Source of the DNA: JAKAIY01 sp963809385
Lineage (GTDB): Bacteria; Chloroflexota; Ktedonobacteria; Ktedonobacterales; JADMIN01
Assembly: GCA_963809385.1 (NCBI GenBank)
Contig: CAWEJL010000007.1
Span: forward strand, 124,001 to 188,000
Reading direction: 5' to 3'
Length of the DNA stretch: 64,000 nt
Shown piece after piece: positions 1 through 8,724 of this stretch. The translations under genes were made by a program, and so were the position numbers. The first letter of the stretch is position 1; every line of letters begins with the position of its first letter. The notes beneath the pieces were generated by a model. It searched no databases. It had not been told where the DNA came from and saw only the letters and a program-made list of their open reading frames with translations.

Positions 1-383
1 CGCGTCCCTATCCCGATGCGCTGATTCACCGGACGACCAGAGGCGTCGCCGTGCGCTCGAAGAGCGAGGTCATCGTCGCCGACATCCTCGACTTCCTCGG
101 CGTCAGCTACGAATACGAGAAGCCGCTGCGCGCCAGGGCCGACCCCGCCGACTTCCGCTTGCCCGACTTCACGGTCAGCTATGATGGTGAGGTGTACTAC
201 TGGGAACACCTTGGCATGCTCACGCTGCCCAGCTATCGGGACGCCTGGGAGCGCAAGCGGATATGGTACGAGGCCAATGGCTACGCCGGCCGCCTCATCA
301 TCTCGCGCGATGGCCTGGACGGAAGCATAGACGCGGAGGCCATCGAGCGGCTGGTCCGCGAGCGCATTATCCAGGGACACTGA
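1..383 (+). CDS. C-terminal part of a PD-(D/E)XK nuclease-like protein (5' end outside window)
   Basis: The frame is open to the left edge, so the start lies outside; the visible part is about 126 residues. It contains RSKSEVIVADIL, then YEKPL, then LPDFTV and YYWEHLGM with a following Y-x3-W-x2-K pattern. This order (SE, PDF, WEHLG) is what I know from restriction-endonuclease-like domains at the C-terminus of helicase or ATPase proteins, where D and E/H bind metal. The domain assignment is from memory of the motif pattern; the full protein cannot be judged. The next gene is convergent, 79 bp away. Confidence 0.6.
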   Translation, partial: RPYPDALIHRTTRGVAVRSKSEVIVADILDFLGVSYEYEKPLRARADPADFRLPDFTVSYDGEVYYWEHLGMLTLPSYRDAWERKRIWYEANGYAGRLIISRDGLDGSIDAEAIERLVRERIIQGH

Positions 384-462
384 GCCTCGCCCTGCACTCG
401 CTCTCCCCTCTCGACGGAGATGGAAAGGGCCGGGCACGGTGGCGTCCTTGCCGCGCGCCGCC

Positions 463-2093
463 TCAGCCACTCGTGTGTACGGCGAATTGGGAGCTGTCGT
501 AGACCGTGATGTTGTACGTCTGGATCCTACTTTGCGGCTGCTGTGGCTGCGCGACTTCCGCGATGAGGTATGGCCCGACGACTTGCGAGACGGCGATCGG
601 CGACAGGACGAGCCGCTGTTCCGCCAGGTCCCAGAAGTAGCCGCCGCCAAGCGCGATGAGCCGTGTATTGGGCGGAGCGCTGCCTTCAGGAGTGATGAGG
701 CCAAATGGACCGCGAGCGAGGAGGGTGAACTGACCGCCGGGCGCGAAGGCGTTATCCAGCCGGTAGAGTTCGCCGTAGGTCACCTTGACAGGGTGTCCCT
801 TGGCGTCTACTCCGTTGAGATATACGCTCCTTGTGGCGTAGAGCGTGTTTCCGACCATCTCCATGTCCATGGTATAACCGATCCCAAACATGGCCGCGGC
901 TGTTTCAGTCTGCCCGGCTACCTGCGCGGTGATGGGCGTGTTCACTCCAGTCGCCAGATCGAGGATGTTGAGCGTTGAGGCGGGCTGCTGCGCGCTCGGC
1001 GTCGCGACTGGTATCTCGGCATAGATCAGGTACGGATACTGGAAATCAACCAGCTGTTCTATCGGTTCGATGGTGGAAGCGCTGGCTGGCTGCGATCCAA
1101 CCGGTAGCGCCACCGACACATGCCGGGTAGCGAGATCGGCCACCCATACCTGTCCTTCCATGGTCAAAAAGGCCACGTGATCAGCGCTCATCATATCCGA
1201 CTGGTCGCCACTGTACGGGACGCGGCCGTTGGAACCAGAGGGGCCAGGGTCAATCTGCCAGATCGCGCCTGTCGCGCGGTCGAGCGACCGGATGCTTGTA
1301 TGGCAGGGGCCGCAGGTCGTGCCAGGCGCGGTGTCGTAGAGATAGACGATGTATTGGCTGTCCATCATGGACATGTCGCCGGTGGGGCCGAGGCGGGTGA
1401 TGGCGCCCGTTGTGGTGGAATAGAGCGCCAGCGGTGGCTGGCTATAGGGGGGATTACCAGCAGTCGCCGTACTCAACAGATTTCCGCCCACTGTGGTCAG
1501 ATCGCTGGAGAAAAACTGCGGAGTGAACGCATAGCCCCCACTGGGCGCGATGGTGAGCCGCTTGACCGGCGTCACCGTGCCCCAGGCGGTCGCAGCGGGG
1601 ACAGCGGGCGTGTAGGGTGGAATGACCACCGTCGCGGGCGTCGGAGTTGGGTAGATCGGCTTTAGGCTCGTCGGAGTGGCGACGCCTGCGGTCGGGGTAG
1701 GGCCGCTTGCCGGCTGCCGCCCGATACCCGCGAAGACGTAGACGAAGAGCAGGATCAGCGCCGCCACTGGGGCCAGCGCCGCCAGCCCGGCCCATATTCG
1801 CCGCCCACCGCTCATGTTCCAGACGACCCGTCCGCCGCGCGCGCTCCCGGGCCGGCTCCGCGAGCCGCGCATGCACGCCGTCGAGGATGCGATCGCCGGG
1901 GTCGAGCTCGCGCTGGGAGCGGAGCGCGCCCGCCAGCGTGTCGTAGTCCGCCATCCGCGCGCTGGCAGGCGGCGCAGCCCGCGATGTGCGCCCGCAGCCG
2001 CTCCGCCTCGCCAGCGGGTAGCGCCTCGTCGCGCAGGGCGGAAAGCTGATCAGGCGTCACGTTCTCCAGGCAGACCAGTGTCTCATGCGTCAT
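463..2093 (-). CDS. Zinc-finger anti-sigma factor with membrane segment and exported propeller-like domain (two frame breaks)
   Basis: Three overlapping frames together read as one protein. The N-terminus begins MTHETLVCLENVTPDQLSAL and carries the H-x3-C-x2-C zinc motif (HIAGCAAC) of anti-sigma factors. A second frame supplies ADYDTLAGALRSQRELDPGD. The third frame supplies a membrane helix (AALAPVAALILLFVYVF), a Pro/Thr linker and about 380 residues of beta-rich sequence with repeated short strands, probably outside the cell. Breaks lie near 1950 and 1830. It starts inside the last codons of the upstream sigma gene, so the pair is translationally coupled; the expected job is to hold that sigma factor at the membrane. 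The exported domain probably senses something, but what is unknown. The breaks may be sequencing indels. Confidence 0.65.
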
Positions 2094-2746
2094 GCGTGTC
2101 TCCTTCCTCGCGCAGATAGATCTCGCGGAACTGCTCGCGCGCGCGGCTGAGCGTCATGCGCGCCGCCGTTCCCGAGACGCCCAGCGCCTTCGCCACCTCC
2201 GCGCAGCTCAGGCCGTAGACCTCACGCAGGCAGAGGGCGGCGCGCCGCTGCGGGCGTCAGCCGCTGGAGCGTCGCGCGCACCAGGTCGCGCTCCACCAGC
2301 CGCCCCGCCGGATCGCTCATCTCCGGCCCGCGCTCCTCTCTGAGCGCCACTTCGCTGGCCTGCGTCCGGCGGCGAGAAAGCGCGGTGAGCCCCAGGTTGG
2401 TCGCGACGCGAAAGAGCCACGCGCGCGGGTTGTCGTAGCCGCGCACCTGATCGAACCGCTGCCAGGCCCGCAGGAATGTCTCCTGCGCCAGGTCGTAGGC
2501 GCTCTGCTCATCGCCGGTCACGCGCCAGAGGTAGTTGAGGATCGCGCGCTCATGCTCGCGCACGAAGGCGTCGTAGTCCCCGGTGGGATTGGGCCGCGCG
2601 GCGGCTGGCTCCGCGTCGCGCGCGCGCTCACGTCCCTGCGGCGCGCCCGCCCCGGCCAGCGTGAAGAGCCACGCCAGCCCGCGCGGCCCCCATGACCGCG
2701 CTCGCTGGCTGGCCCGCGCCGGCTTCCATCCCCACACCTGCGCCAT
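2083..2746 (-). CDS. ECF-family RNA polymerase sigma factor (one frame break)
   Basis: Region 2 is clear (YDAFVREHERAILNYLWRVTGD, then AYDLAQETFLRAWQRFDQVRGYDNPRAWLFRVATNLG, split here for length). After a frame change near 2238 the other frame continues with region 4: LREVYGLSCAEVAKALGVSG and LSRAREQFREIYLREEG. The corrected protein is about 220 residues, longer than most ECF factors owing to a basic Ala/Gly-rich N-terminal extension, so the real start may be further in. The stop overlaps the start of the anti-sigma gene. ECF factors direct RNA polymerase to stress promoters after release from the anti-sigma factor. Confidence 0.75.
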
Positions 2747-2854
2747 CAGCAAACCCGCTTTCTATTACTCCCAGCGCCAGCCATCTCCTATCCGTCTCTC
2801 CAGCGCATACACCTAACACTCGCCAGACGCTCCAGATGTAACACTGGTCGCTCA

Positions 2855-2920
2855 CGGCCTTGAAAGGCCGGAGCACGCGACGGCGCCTTGAATGGCGCAA
2901 CGGAGTGGCATATATGCCCC
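2855..2920. repeat. Interspersed hairpin repeat, three units
   Basis: Three palindromes follow each other: GGCC-TTGAAA-GGCC with the tag GAGCACG, GCGCC-TTGAAT-GGCGC, and GGCATATATGCC. The GC arms differ but each pairs with itself, and the centres are AT-rich. The element lies in the 365-bp divergent region between the sigma gene and the ANTAR regulator; I see no gene in that region. Confidence 0.75.
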
Positions 2921-3111
2921 CGTTCGCCGCGACCGATCCGCATGCGGGCCGCGTTCCGCCCATGTGCTATACTGCCCGGAATACCAGACTGCTCAATGGC
3001 GCGCAGCCGCGGACCGCCTCCGCCACGCGCCCGCCTCCAGCGCGAGCGTCCCGGCGTTAGGATCGCGGGGCGGCGCGTGAGGAGTCTTATGAGGAGGCGA
3101 GGAGTTACCGT

Positions 3112-3690
3112 ATGACGACACGCATCATCATCGCCGAGGACGACTCGGTGATTCGTATGGATCTGCGCGAAGAGCTCCAGCGCCAGGGCTACCTGGTCGT
3201 GGGCGATGTGGGCGACGGGCAGAGCGCCGTCAACCTCGCGCGCGAGCTGCGGCCAGAGCTGGTGCTGATGGATATCCGCATGCCGGAGATGGATGGCATC
3301 GAGGCGGCGCGCATCCTGACCAATGAGCGGCTGGCCCCAGTCGTGCTGCTGACCGCGTTCAGCGACGATGAGCTGATTGCGCGCGCGCGCGAAGCGGGCG
3401 TCGTCGCCTATGTCACCAAGCCCTGGAAGCCCAGCGACCTCAAGCCGGCGATCGAGATCGCCCTCGCGCGCTTCCAGGAGTTCCGCGAGATGGAGTCGCA
3501 GGTCAAGACGCTGGAAGACCAGCTCGCCACCCGTAAGGTGGTCGAGAAGGCCAAAGGCATGTTGATGGTCAAGTTCAGCCTCAGCGAGCAGGAAGCCTTC
3601 CGCCGCATCCAGAAGCTCAGCATGAACAATCGCAAGTCCATGCGTGAGGTGGCCGAGGCGATTCTGCTGACCGAAGAGCTGGGCAGCTAG
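3112..3690 (+). CDS. ANTAR-domain response regulator
   Basis: The N-terminal 120 residues form a receiver domain: acidic pair EDD near residue 9, phospho-acceptor Asp in LVLMDIRMPEMDG, Thr in LLTAF, and Lys in VTKPW. The C-terminus (about 125-192) has the ANTAR pattern with VVEKAKGMLM and ALRRIQK-like helices (EAFRRIQKLSMNNRKSM). ANTAR domains bind paired RNA hairpins to stop transcription termination, so this protein should act on nascent RNA on receipt of a phosphoryl group. A strong ribosome site (GAGGAGGCGAGGAG) precedes the ATG. No histidine kinase is adjacent; the sensor kinase at 58-61 kb is only one possible partner. The length fits the family. Confidence 0.93.
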   Translation: MTTRIIIAEDDSVIRMDLREELQRQGYLVVGDVGDGQSAVNLARELRPELVLMDIRMPEMDGIEAARILTNERLAPVVLLTAFSDDELIARAREAGVVAYVTKPWKPSDLKPAIEIALARFQEFREMESQVKTLEDQLATRKVVEKAKGMLMVKFSLSEQEAFRRIQKLSMNNRKSMREVAEAILLTEELGS

Positions 3691-3759
3691 CGCCTCCACG
3701 CGCACCCCCTTACAATTTAGAATCACTCGGAATCAGTCAGAACCAGGCGGGACTGTTCT

Positions 3760-4719
3760 ATGTCATCTCCATCCCCCGCGCCGGAGGGCGCCGTGGACGC
3801 CGCGCCTCGTGTCGTCGGCGTCCGCTTCCGCCCGACCAGCCGCATCCATTACTTTGACCCCGCCGGCTTCGATCTGAAGACCGGCCAGTGGGTGATTGTT
3901 GAGACCGCGAAGGGCGTCGAGTGCGGCCGCGTGGTCATCGCTCCCCGGCAGGTGGAGGCCGCCGAGCTCGGCGGCGAGCCGCTCAAGCCAGTTCGGCGTG
4001 TCGCCTCGGAGGATGACTTACGGCAGATGCTGAAGTACAAGTCCGACGAGAAGGCCGCCCTGCGTCGCTGCGCCGAGCGTGTCGATTCGCACGGGCTGCC
4101 GATGAAACTGGTCGAGGCGGAATACACCTTCGACGGCGCCCGGCTGACCTTCTACTTCGTCGCTGATGAGCGCGTGGACTTCCGCGCGCTGGTGCGCGAC
4201 CTCGCCGCCCAGTTCCACACGCGCATCGAGCTACGCCAGATCGGCGCGCGCGACCACGCCAAGCTGCTCGGCGGCGTTGGTATGTGCGGCAAGACGCTCT
4301 GCTGTAGCTCGTGGCTGACCGAGTTCAACGTCGTCTCGATCAGGATGGCCAAGGAGCAGGGGCTGCCGCTCAACGCCAACAAGATTTCCGGCCTCTGCGG
4401 GCGGCTGCTCTGCTGCCTGGCCTATGAGAACGACGATTACATCGCCGCCAAGGCCGAGATGCCCGACTATAACGAGATTGTCACCACCTCCAGCGGGCCA
4501 GGGCGCGTCGTCGGCGTCAACGTCCCGCGCGAGTCGGTGGAGGTGATGCTGCACAGCGGCGCGATCGTCACCGTCCCCGTGCGCGAGATCGAGGGCTACG
4601 AGCGCCAGCCTGAGCCGCCCCAGCGCCCCGGCTCCGGCGGCTGCGGCAAGCCCAACTGCCGCCACGGCAATCACGGCGCCGCGCGCGCCGCCGCCCCCGA
4701 CCGCAGCGAGCTGAACTGA
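3760..4719 (+). CDS. ricT: RicT/YaaT (PSP1 domain) family protein
   Basis: The protein has the PSP1 fold region (GQWVIVETAKGVECGRVVI) and the two cysteine clusters GGVGMCGKTLCCSSWL and GLCGRLLCCLAYE that bind a [4Fe-4S] cluster in RicT of Bacillus. There the RicAFT complex helps RNase Y mature mRNAs and affects sporulation and competence. An extra Gly/Pro-rich tail carries GCGKPNCRHGNHG. It is followed after 19 bp by the SUKH gene on the same strand with an AAGGAG site, so the three genes 3760-5841 are probably one transcript. RicA and RicF are not in the window. Confidence 0.92.
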   Translation: MSSPSPAPEGAVDAAPRVVGVRFRPTSRIHYFDPAGFDLKTGQWVIVETAKGVECGRVVIAPRQVEAAELGGEPLKPVRRVASEDDLRQMLKYKSDEKAALRRCAERVDSHGLPMKLVEAEYTFDGARLTFYFVADERVDFRALVRDLAAQFHTRIELRQIGARDHAKLLGGVGMCGKTLCCSSWLTEFNVVSIRMAKEQGLPLNANKISGLCGRLLCCLAYENDDYIAAKAEMPDYNEIVTTSSGPGRVVGVNVPRESVEVMLHSGAIVTVPVREIEGYERQPEPPQRPGSGGCGKPNCRHGNHGAARAAAPDRSELN

Positions 4720-4738
4720 CCTGGAAGGAGACGGCGGC

Positions 4739-5086
4739 ATGGCTGACTTGCTTGATCCGTCCGAACTTCCTGAGGGCTTCGCCTATCCGCGTGAATTTCT
4801 GCGGGTCATGGAGCTAGGGCTGCTCGATCTTGATCCGTGGTGGATCGTGAACGGCAAATTGTTACGCGTCCTAAATGCGAGCATCCAGCGCCTTTATCCG
4901 CAGCGGAAGCTCGTACTTTTTGCCAAACGACAAGACAATGATGATGTGGCCTGCTTTGATCTTGATAGTGGCAGAGTCGCAATCGTTCACGCTTTTGCCT
5001 CGCCAGGGTGGGAACGGAGAGCCGAGTTCTCCGACTTCCGAGCCTGGCTGCACCAGGCGATCGACGACCTGATCGCAATTGAGTGA
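4739..5086 (+). CDS. Small SMI1/KNR4 (SUKH)-like protein
   Basis: 115 residues with FAYPREFLRVMELGLLDLDPW, LYPQRKLVLFAKRQDNDDVACFDL and VAIVHAFASPGWERR. The pattern of an aromatic N-terminus followed by FA.RQDNDD.ACF and HxFASPGWE is what I recall for short SMI1/KNR4-family proteins. SUKH proteins often serve as immunity proteins against contact toxins, but no toxin gene is next to it. Its codon use is visibly less GC-rich than that of its neighbours, which may point to acquisition. The stop overlaps the start of the next gene (GTGA). Confidence 0.7.
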   Translation: MADLLDPSELPEGFAYPREFLRVMELGLLDLDPWWIVNGKLLRVLNASIQRLYPQRKLVLFAKRQDNDDVACFDLDSGRVAIVHAFASPGWERRAEFSDFRAWLHQAIDDLIAIE

Positions 5087-5841
5087 GGCGATGGATGCTC
5101 AGCAGCGAAACCTGGCGGCGTGTCTACAACCATCTCAGCGTCAGGCTGGGCTGTGCGGAGGAGACGCTGCGGGCGCCGGGGCTGCGCGTGCTGGCGCATG
5201 GCTCAGCGCTGGCAGCGTATCAGGGCGTCTATGTCTGGCGCATGGCGGTGGAGGATGGCGCCGCGCCGTCTATTACGGTTTCCGCGCCGCCCGCACTGGT
5301 AGATGAGGCGCGGGCGGCGCTGACGGGCGCGCCGATGGAGGGCGCGCTCGATCCCGCTTTCTGGCTCGCTACGCTCGGCCCCCGCATGGAGCGCGTCGTC
5401 GGGCCGTCGTATCAGGGCTATCTGGATGCGGGTGTGTTCCAGCCCGTCGCCTCGAATCCGGCGCGCCCGCTGGCCGCTGACGAGCGACCGGCGCTGGAGC
5501 GGCTGGCGCGCGCCTGCGCCGCTGAGGAGTGGGAGCATAGCGCCATCGAGCCCGATCACGACCCGATCTTCGTGGTCAGCGGCGAGGATGGCACGCTCAT
5601 GGCGGCGGCGTCGCTGACACGCGACGGAGATGGGCTGGTCGCGGTGGGAGTCATTGCCCACTCGGCGGCGCGCGGGCGCGGCTATGGGCGCGCGATGGTC
5701 AGCGCGCTCACCGCCTGGGCGCTGGCGCGCGGGGAGAGCGTCCACTACCAGACCCTGCGGGCCAACACCGCGTCGGTCGCCATCGCCCGCGCGCTGGGCT
5801 ACCAGGATGTCGCCTCGGCGCTGGCGGTGCGGCTGCGGTGA
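5083..5841 (+). CDS. GNAT-family N-acetyltransferase
   Basis: The C-terminal half holds the acetyl-CoA binding core: VGVIAHSAARGRGYGRAMV matches the R/Q-x2-G-x-G/A pattern, followed by a helix and NTASVAIARALGYQDVA. The N-terminal half (1-130) has no motif I recognise and may be a second degenerate GNAT-like lobe. The GTG start at 5083 overlaps the upstream stop; an ATG at 5095 is an alternative. The substrate is unknown. Confidence 0.82.
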   Translation: MRRWMLSSETWRRVYNHLSVRLGCAEETLRAPGLRVLAHGSALAAYQGVYVWRMAVEDGAAPSITVSAPPALVDEARAALTGAPMEGALDPAFWLATLGPRMERVVGPSYQGYLDAGVFQPVASNPARPLAADERPALERLARACAAEEWEHSAIEPDHDPIFVVSGEDGTLMAAASLTRDGDGLVAVGVIAHSAARGRGYGRAMVSALTAWALARGESVHYQTLRANTASVAIARALGYQDVASALAVRLR

Positions 5842-5848
5842 GACGCGG

Positions 5849-5900
5849 CGCGGCCATGAATGGCCGGCGCACGGGGGATACGGGGCATGAATGCCCCGGC
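5849..5900. repeat. Interspersed hairpin repeat, two units
   Basis: Unit one is CGGCC-ATGAAT-GGCCG with the tag GCGCACGG; unit two is CGGGGC-ATGAAT-GCCCCG. It sits between two convergent genes and fills their intergenic gap, so it may also end transcription. Confidence 0.8.
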
Positions 5901-5941
5901 GCGCCGCCGGAGGTGGCAGGCCCAACTGCCCGCTAGCGGCG

Positions 5942-6343
5942 TTACGCGCGCCAGCGGCGCAGGGCGACACTCATGCCACGCGGCGCCAGGTAGTCGTTGG
6001 GGAAGCTGTAGGCAAGGATGAAGATGACAGGGACCAGCACAACGGTAAAGCCAGCCAGAACCATGAGGCCTGTAGGAACATATTCGCCTTCGTAGAACTC
6101 GACTGCCTCAACATTAATCAGGGTAGTAGGCTCCCACCCATCTTTGGCGAGTGTGGTGAGGTGATCTGTGATCGCGGGAGCGATCGTGACCCAGGCTTCA
6201 GCGCGAGCGCTGATTTTGGTGTTCTTTTCGGGGAAATTGAAGTAGGCGAATCGCAGTGATTGTATCGGGACACTCCGTCCTTTATGCGAGACGGTGAGTG
6301 TATTGAATGGTAGGCGTTCGCTGCGATATTCCCAGTAGCCCAT
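5942..6343 (-). CDS. Small membrane protein, DUF4177-like N-terminus
   Basis: About 133 residues. The start ATG at 6343 is chosen because GGAGGGGGT stands just upstream. The N-terminal half (YWEYRSERLPF ... LTTLAKDGWEPTTLINV) resembles DUF4177 proteins, in which a WEY strand and a GWE loop recur. One membrane helix follows (GLMVLAGFTVVLVPVIFILAY), then a short basic tail. The function is unknown. Confidence 0.6.
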   Translation of the reverse strand: MGYWEYRSERLPFNTLTVSHKGRSVPIQSLRFAYFNFPEKNTKISARAEAWVTIAPAITDHLTTLAKDGWEPTTLINVEAVEFYEGEYVPTGLMVLAGFTVVLVPVIFILAYSFPNDYLAPRGMSVALRRWRA

Positions 6344-6455
6344 CGCCGTTTTACCCCCTCCCCAATGAACTTCGCGCGGAACTTCGCCTGGACGGGTATA
6401 GCTTGCGAAGAGTATAGCGAGCGGGGAGCGTGGGCGCAAGAGGGAGCGCGCGCCC

Positions 6456-7790
6456 TCAGGCGAGCTGGGCAGCGGCGGCGTCGAGGCGCTTGCGGTAGCT
6501 GTGATGCTCGACCTCGACGTAGTGGCGGGTGGACTCTTTGTAGGTGACGCCGCCGCTATAGTTCCCCTGGCCGGCGCGCTTGAGGCGGCGGAAGCGGTCG
6601 GCCTTGGGCGATTTGCGGTCCGCCTGGGTGATGAAGCGGGCGATGGCGCGCGCCTGGCGGTCCTCCAGCCCCCACTGGCCGCTGTCGGGCTGGATGAGGC
6701 CGACGACGAACAGGTTGTCGTAGGTCGGGTGGAAGACGTTGAGGTAGAGGCTGGGGTGGTCGCGCTGCCAGTTGAGCAGGCTCTGGTCCATGAACGGGAA
6801 GACGATCTTGAAGCCGGTGGCGTAGACGACCAGATCTATCTCTTCGGTCGAGCCGTCAGTGAAGGTGACGCGGCGACCATCGAACTGGCGGATGTCGGGC
6901 TTGCTGATGACGTCGCCGTGGGCGATGAAGTAGGGAAGCTGGTTGTTGACGATGGGGTGGGTCTCGAAGAGCTTGTGGTCGGGGCGCTTGGCGCCGTAGC
7001 GGCCCAGGTCGCCGACGGCGACGCGATAGGTGATGTTCCCGACGACGCGGCGGATGCCCAGCGGCACGCCCAGATCGAGCAGTCGCTCGCCCACCTGGTC
7101 TACGGGGCGGCCAAAGAAGAATTTGGGCATGTAGTAATAGCCGCGGCGCGTGCTGAGGAACGTCTTGCGCGCGTGGGTGGCGGACTCGGCGGCGATGTCG
7201 CAGCCGGAGTTGCCCGCGCCGACGACCAGCACGCGCTTGCCCTCCAGAGTGTCGGGCGTCTTGTAGTCCGCTGAGTGCAGGACTTCGCCGCTGAACTGGC
7301 CGGGATAGTCGGGATACTTGGGTAGCCAGTTGTGGCCGTTGCAGATGATGACGCCGCGATAGCGCCGGGTCTCGGTGGTGTCCGCGCGCAGGTCGTGGAG
7401 GGTGACATCCCAGCGCTGGGCGTCCTCGCCGGCTGGCTCGACGTGGGTGACTTCGGTGTTGAAGGTGATGTGCGACTCCAGGCCGAAGTGGGTGACGTAG
7501 GCCTGGAAGTAAGCGAGGACCTGCGCGTGGCTGGGGTAGTCGGGATAGTCCTTGGGCATCGGGAAGTCGGTGTATTCAGTGAGTGGCTTGGAGGAGATGA
7601 GGTGCGTGGAGCGGTAGACGCTGCTGTTGGGGCGCCCGTAGTACCAGTTGCCGCCGATACCATCCTCGCGCTCGAAGACCTCGTAGGGGATGCCGGCCTG
7701 GCCGAGGTTCTTGGCGGCGGTGATGCCAGACGATCCGGCGCCGATGATACAGAACATAGTCGTGCGATCAACTGGCTCAGCCGCGCTCAT
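6456..7790 (-). CDS. Flavin-containing monooxygenase
   Basis: 444 residues. Near the N-terminus the FAD motif is CIIGAGSSGITAAKNL and is followed by EREDGIGGNWYYG. The family signature GEVLHSADYK (F-x-G-x3-H-x3-Y/F class) and the NADPH motif VVGAGNSGCDIA are present, and a third GxG-like stretch (VYATGF) follows. Such enzymes use NADPH and oxygen to oxidise soft nucleophiles or ketones; the substrate is not evident. The start has a GGGGGAG ribosome site. It is a single-gene unit, and a large hairpin repeat lies upstream. Confidence 0.9.
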   Translation of the reverse strand: MSAAEPVDRTTMFCIIGAGSSGITAAKNLGQAGIPYEVFEREDGIGGNWYYGRPNSSVYRSTHLISSKPLTEYTDFPMPKDYPDYPSHAQVLAYFQAYVTHFGLESHITFNTEVTHVEPAGEDAQRWDVTLHDLRADTTETRRYRGVIICNGHNWLPKYPDYPGQFSGEVLHSADYKTPDTLEGKRVLVVGAGNSGCDIAAESATHARKTFLSTRRGYYYMPKFFFGRPVDQVGERLLDLGVPLGIRRVVGNITYRVAVGDLGRYGAKRPDHKLFETHPIVNNQLPYFIAHGDVISKPDIRQFDGRRVTFTDGSTEEIDLVVYATGFKIVFPFMDQSLLNWQRDHPSLYLNVFHPTYDNLFVVGLIQPDSGQWGLEDRQARAIARFITQADRKSPKADRFRRLKRAGQGNYSGGVTYKESTRHYVEVEHHSYRKRLDAAAAQLA

Positions 7791-7896
7791 GCCGCTTCTC
7801 TCCCCCTGGCTTGGCGCCGCCGCTGGCGCTGGGCCTTCTGGCTGCCATCATACGCAAGCGAGGGCGCGGGCGCAAGGGGGTGGCGGGGACAGGGGG

Positions 7897-7990
7897 CGCG
7901 GCCATGAATGGCCGGCGCACGGGTCGGAGGCATGAATGCCCTGGCCATTCATGGCCCGTTCGCGCGGCGCCCCGGCCTTTCAAGGCGGGG
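7897..7990. repeat. Interspersed hairpin repeat, four units
   Basis: In order: GGCC-ATGAAT-GGCC plus GGCGCACGG; AGGC-ATGAAT-GCCCT; GGCC-ATTCAT-GGCC; and a CCCGGCC-TTTCAA-GGCGGG unit with one mismatched arm. It occupies the gap between the monooxygenase 5' end and the DoxX 3' end. Confidence 0.8.
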
Positions 7991-8017
7991 AGCGGCGTGT
8001 GGGCGCGGGTGTGGAGG

Positions 8018-8533
8018 CTAGGCGGGGAGCGGCGTGTGGGCCGCGCGCCCGCTGAGGGAGAGGCCGATGGCGTCGGTGATGAGGGCCGCGATGGTTAGGA
8101 TGAGGAAGACATCGAGCGGCAGGTGTATGCGTGCGAGGGTGTCCAGCGAATATGCGCCGGCTCCCGTGAGGCCAAGCGTCACTGCCGCGCCGAGGAGTTG
8201 GAGTGGAAACTCAAAGCCGCGCTTGGCGTTCCAGAAGCCGTTGCGCCAGTGGACCTTGAAGATCGCCATGCCCATCGCGCCCACCATGCCCGCCGCGCCC
8301 AGTGGCGTCAGGAAGCCGAAGGCTACCGAGAGGCCGCCGCCGACCTCGCCAAGCGCCATGAGTCCCGCCCAGAGCCAGCCGGGCTTGAGTCCCTGACTCT
8401 GATAGCCAGCCACCGTCTTGGCGAAACCTGCGCCGCCGAACCAGCCGAAGGTTTTCTGCGCGCCGTGGGCGGCGAGGGTCAGACCCGCCACTACGCGCAG
8501 AATGAGCAATCCCACGCTTACCGAAGTTGTCAT
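8018..8533 (-). CDS. DoxX family integral membrane protein
   Basis: About 171 residues. The first helix is VGLLILRVVAGLTLAAHGAQKTFGWFGG, followed by FAKTVAGYQSQGLKPG, the usual DoxX start with a conserved HG.QK. Three more hydrophobic stretches follow (about 50-75, 80-100, 110-160). DoxX proteins sit in the inner membrane and are linked to redox stress and quinone handling. The ATG at 8533 follows GAGGAGG; an upstream ATG at 8557 would add eight residues. Confidence 0.85.
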   Translation of the reverse strand: MTTSVSVGLLILRVVAGLTLAAHGAQKTFGWFGGAGFAKTVAGYQSQGLKPGWLWAGLMALGEVGGGLSVAFGFLTPLGAAGMVGAMGMAIFKVHWRNGFWNAKRGFEFPLQLLGAAVTLGLTGAGAYSLDTLARIHLPLDVFLILTIAALITDAIGLSLSGRAAHTPLPA

Positions 8534-8627
8534 GGCGCTTGCGCCTCCTCTGGACATTCACCGAAACGTTAATGAATGACGTCCTGTGATGAAGTATAGG
8601 GGGCGGCGCAATAGCAACAAATACCCG

Positions 8628-8718
8628 GCGGGTGAACCCGCGGCTACGGGCCTGTGGTCGCGAAGGCCGCCCGCGCGGCCTGGGACGCGCGGGCGGCGGT
8701 ACGCGGGTTTACCCGCCC
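8628..8718. repeat. Interspersed hairpin repeat, GGCTACG subtype
   Basis: GCGGG-TGAA-CCCGC is followed by GGCTACGGG. A GC-rich inverted repeat around GGCCGCCCGCGCGGCC follows, then GCGGG-TTTA-CCCGC in opposite sense. Here the tag is GGCTACG instead of GCGCACG. It lies between the DoxX gene and the old yellow enzyme gene. Confidence 0.7.
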
Positions 8719-8724
8719 CCGCGC

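Noticed and set aside
2788..3726. A 312-codon minus-strand ORF over the ANTAR regulator
   Set aside because: It lies opposite a clear conserved gene; long antisense frames are expected at this GC content. The same holds for 53226-55319 over clpC, 28472-29317 over the CoA-disulfide reductase and 24983-26410 over ileS.
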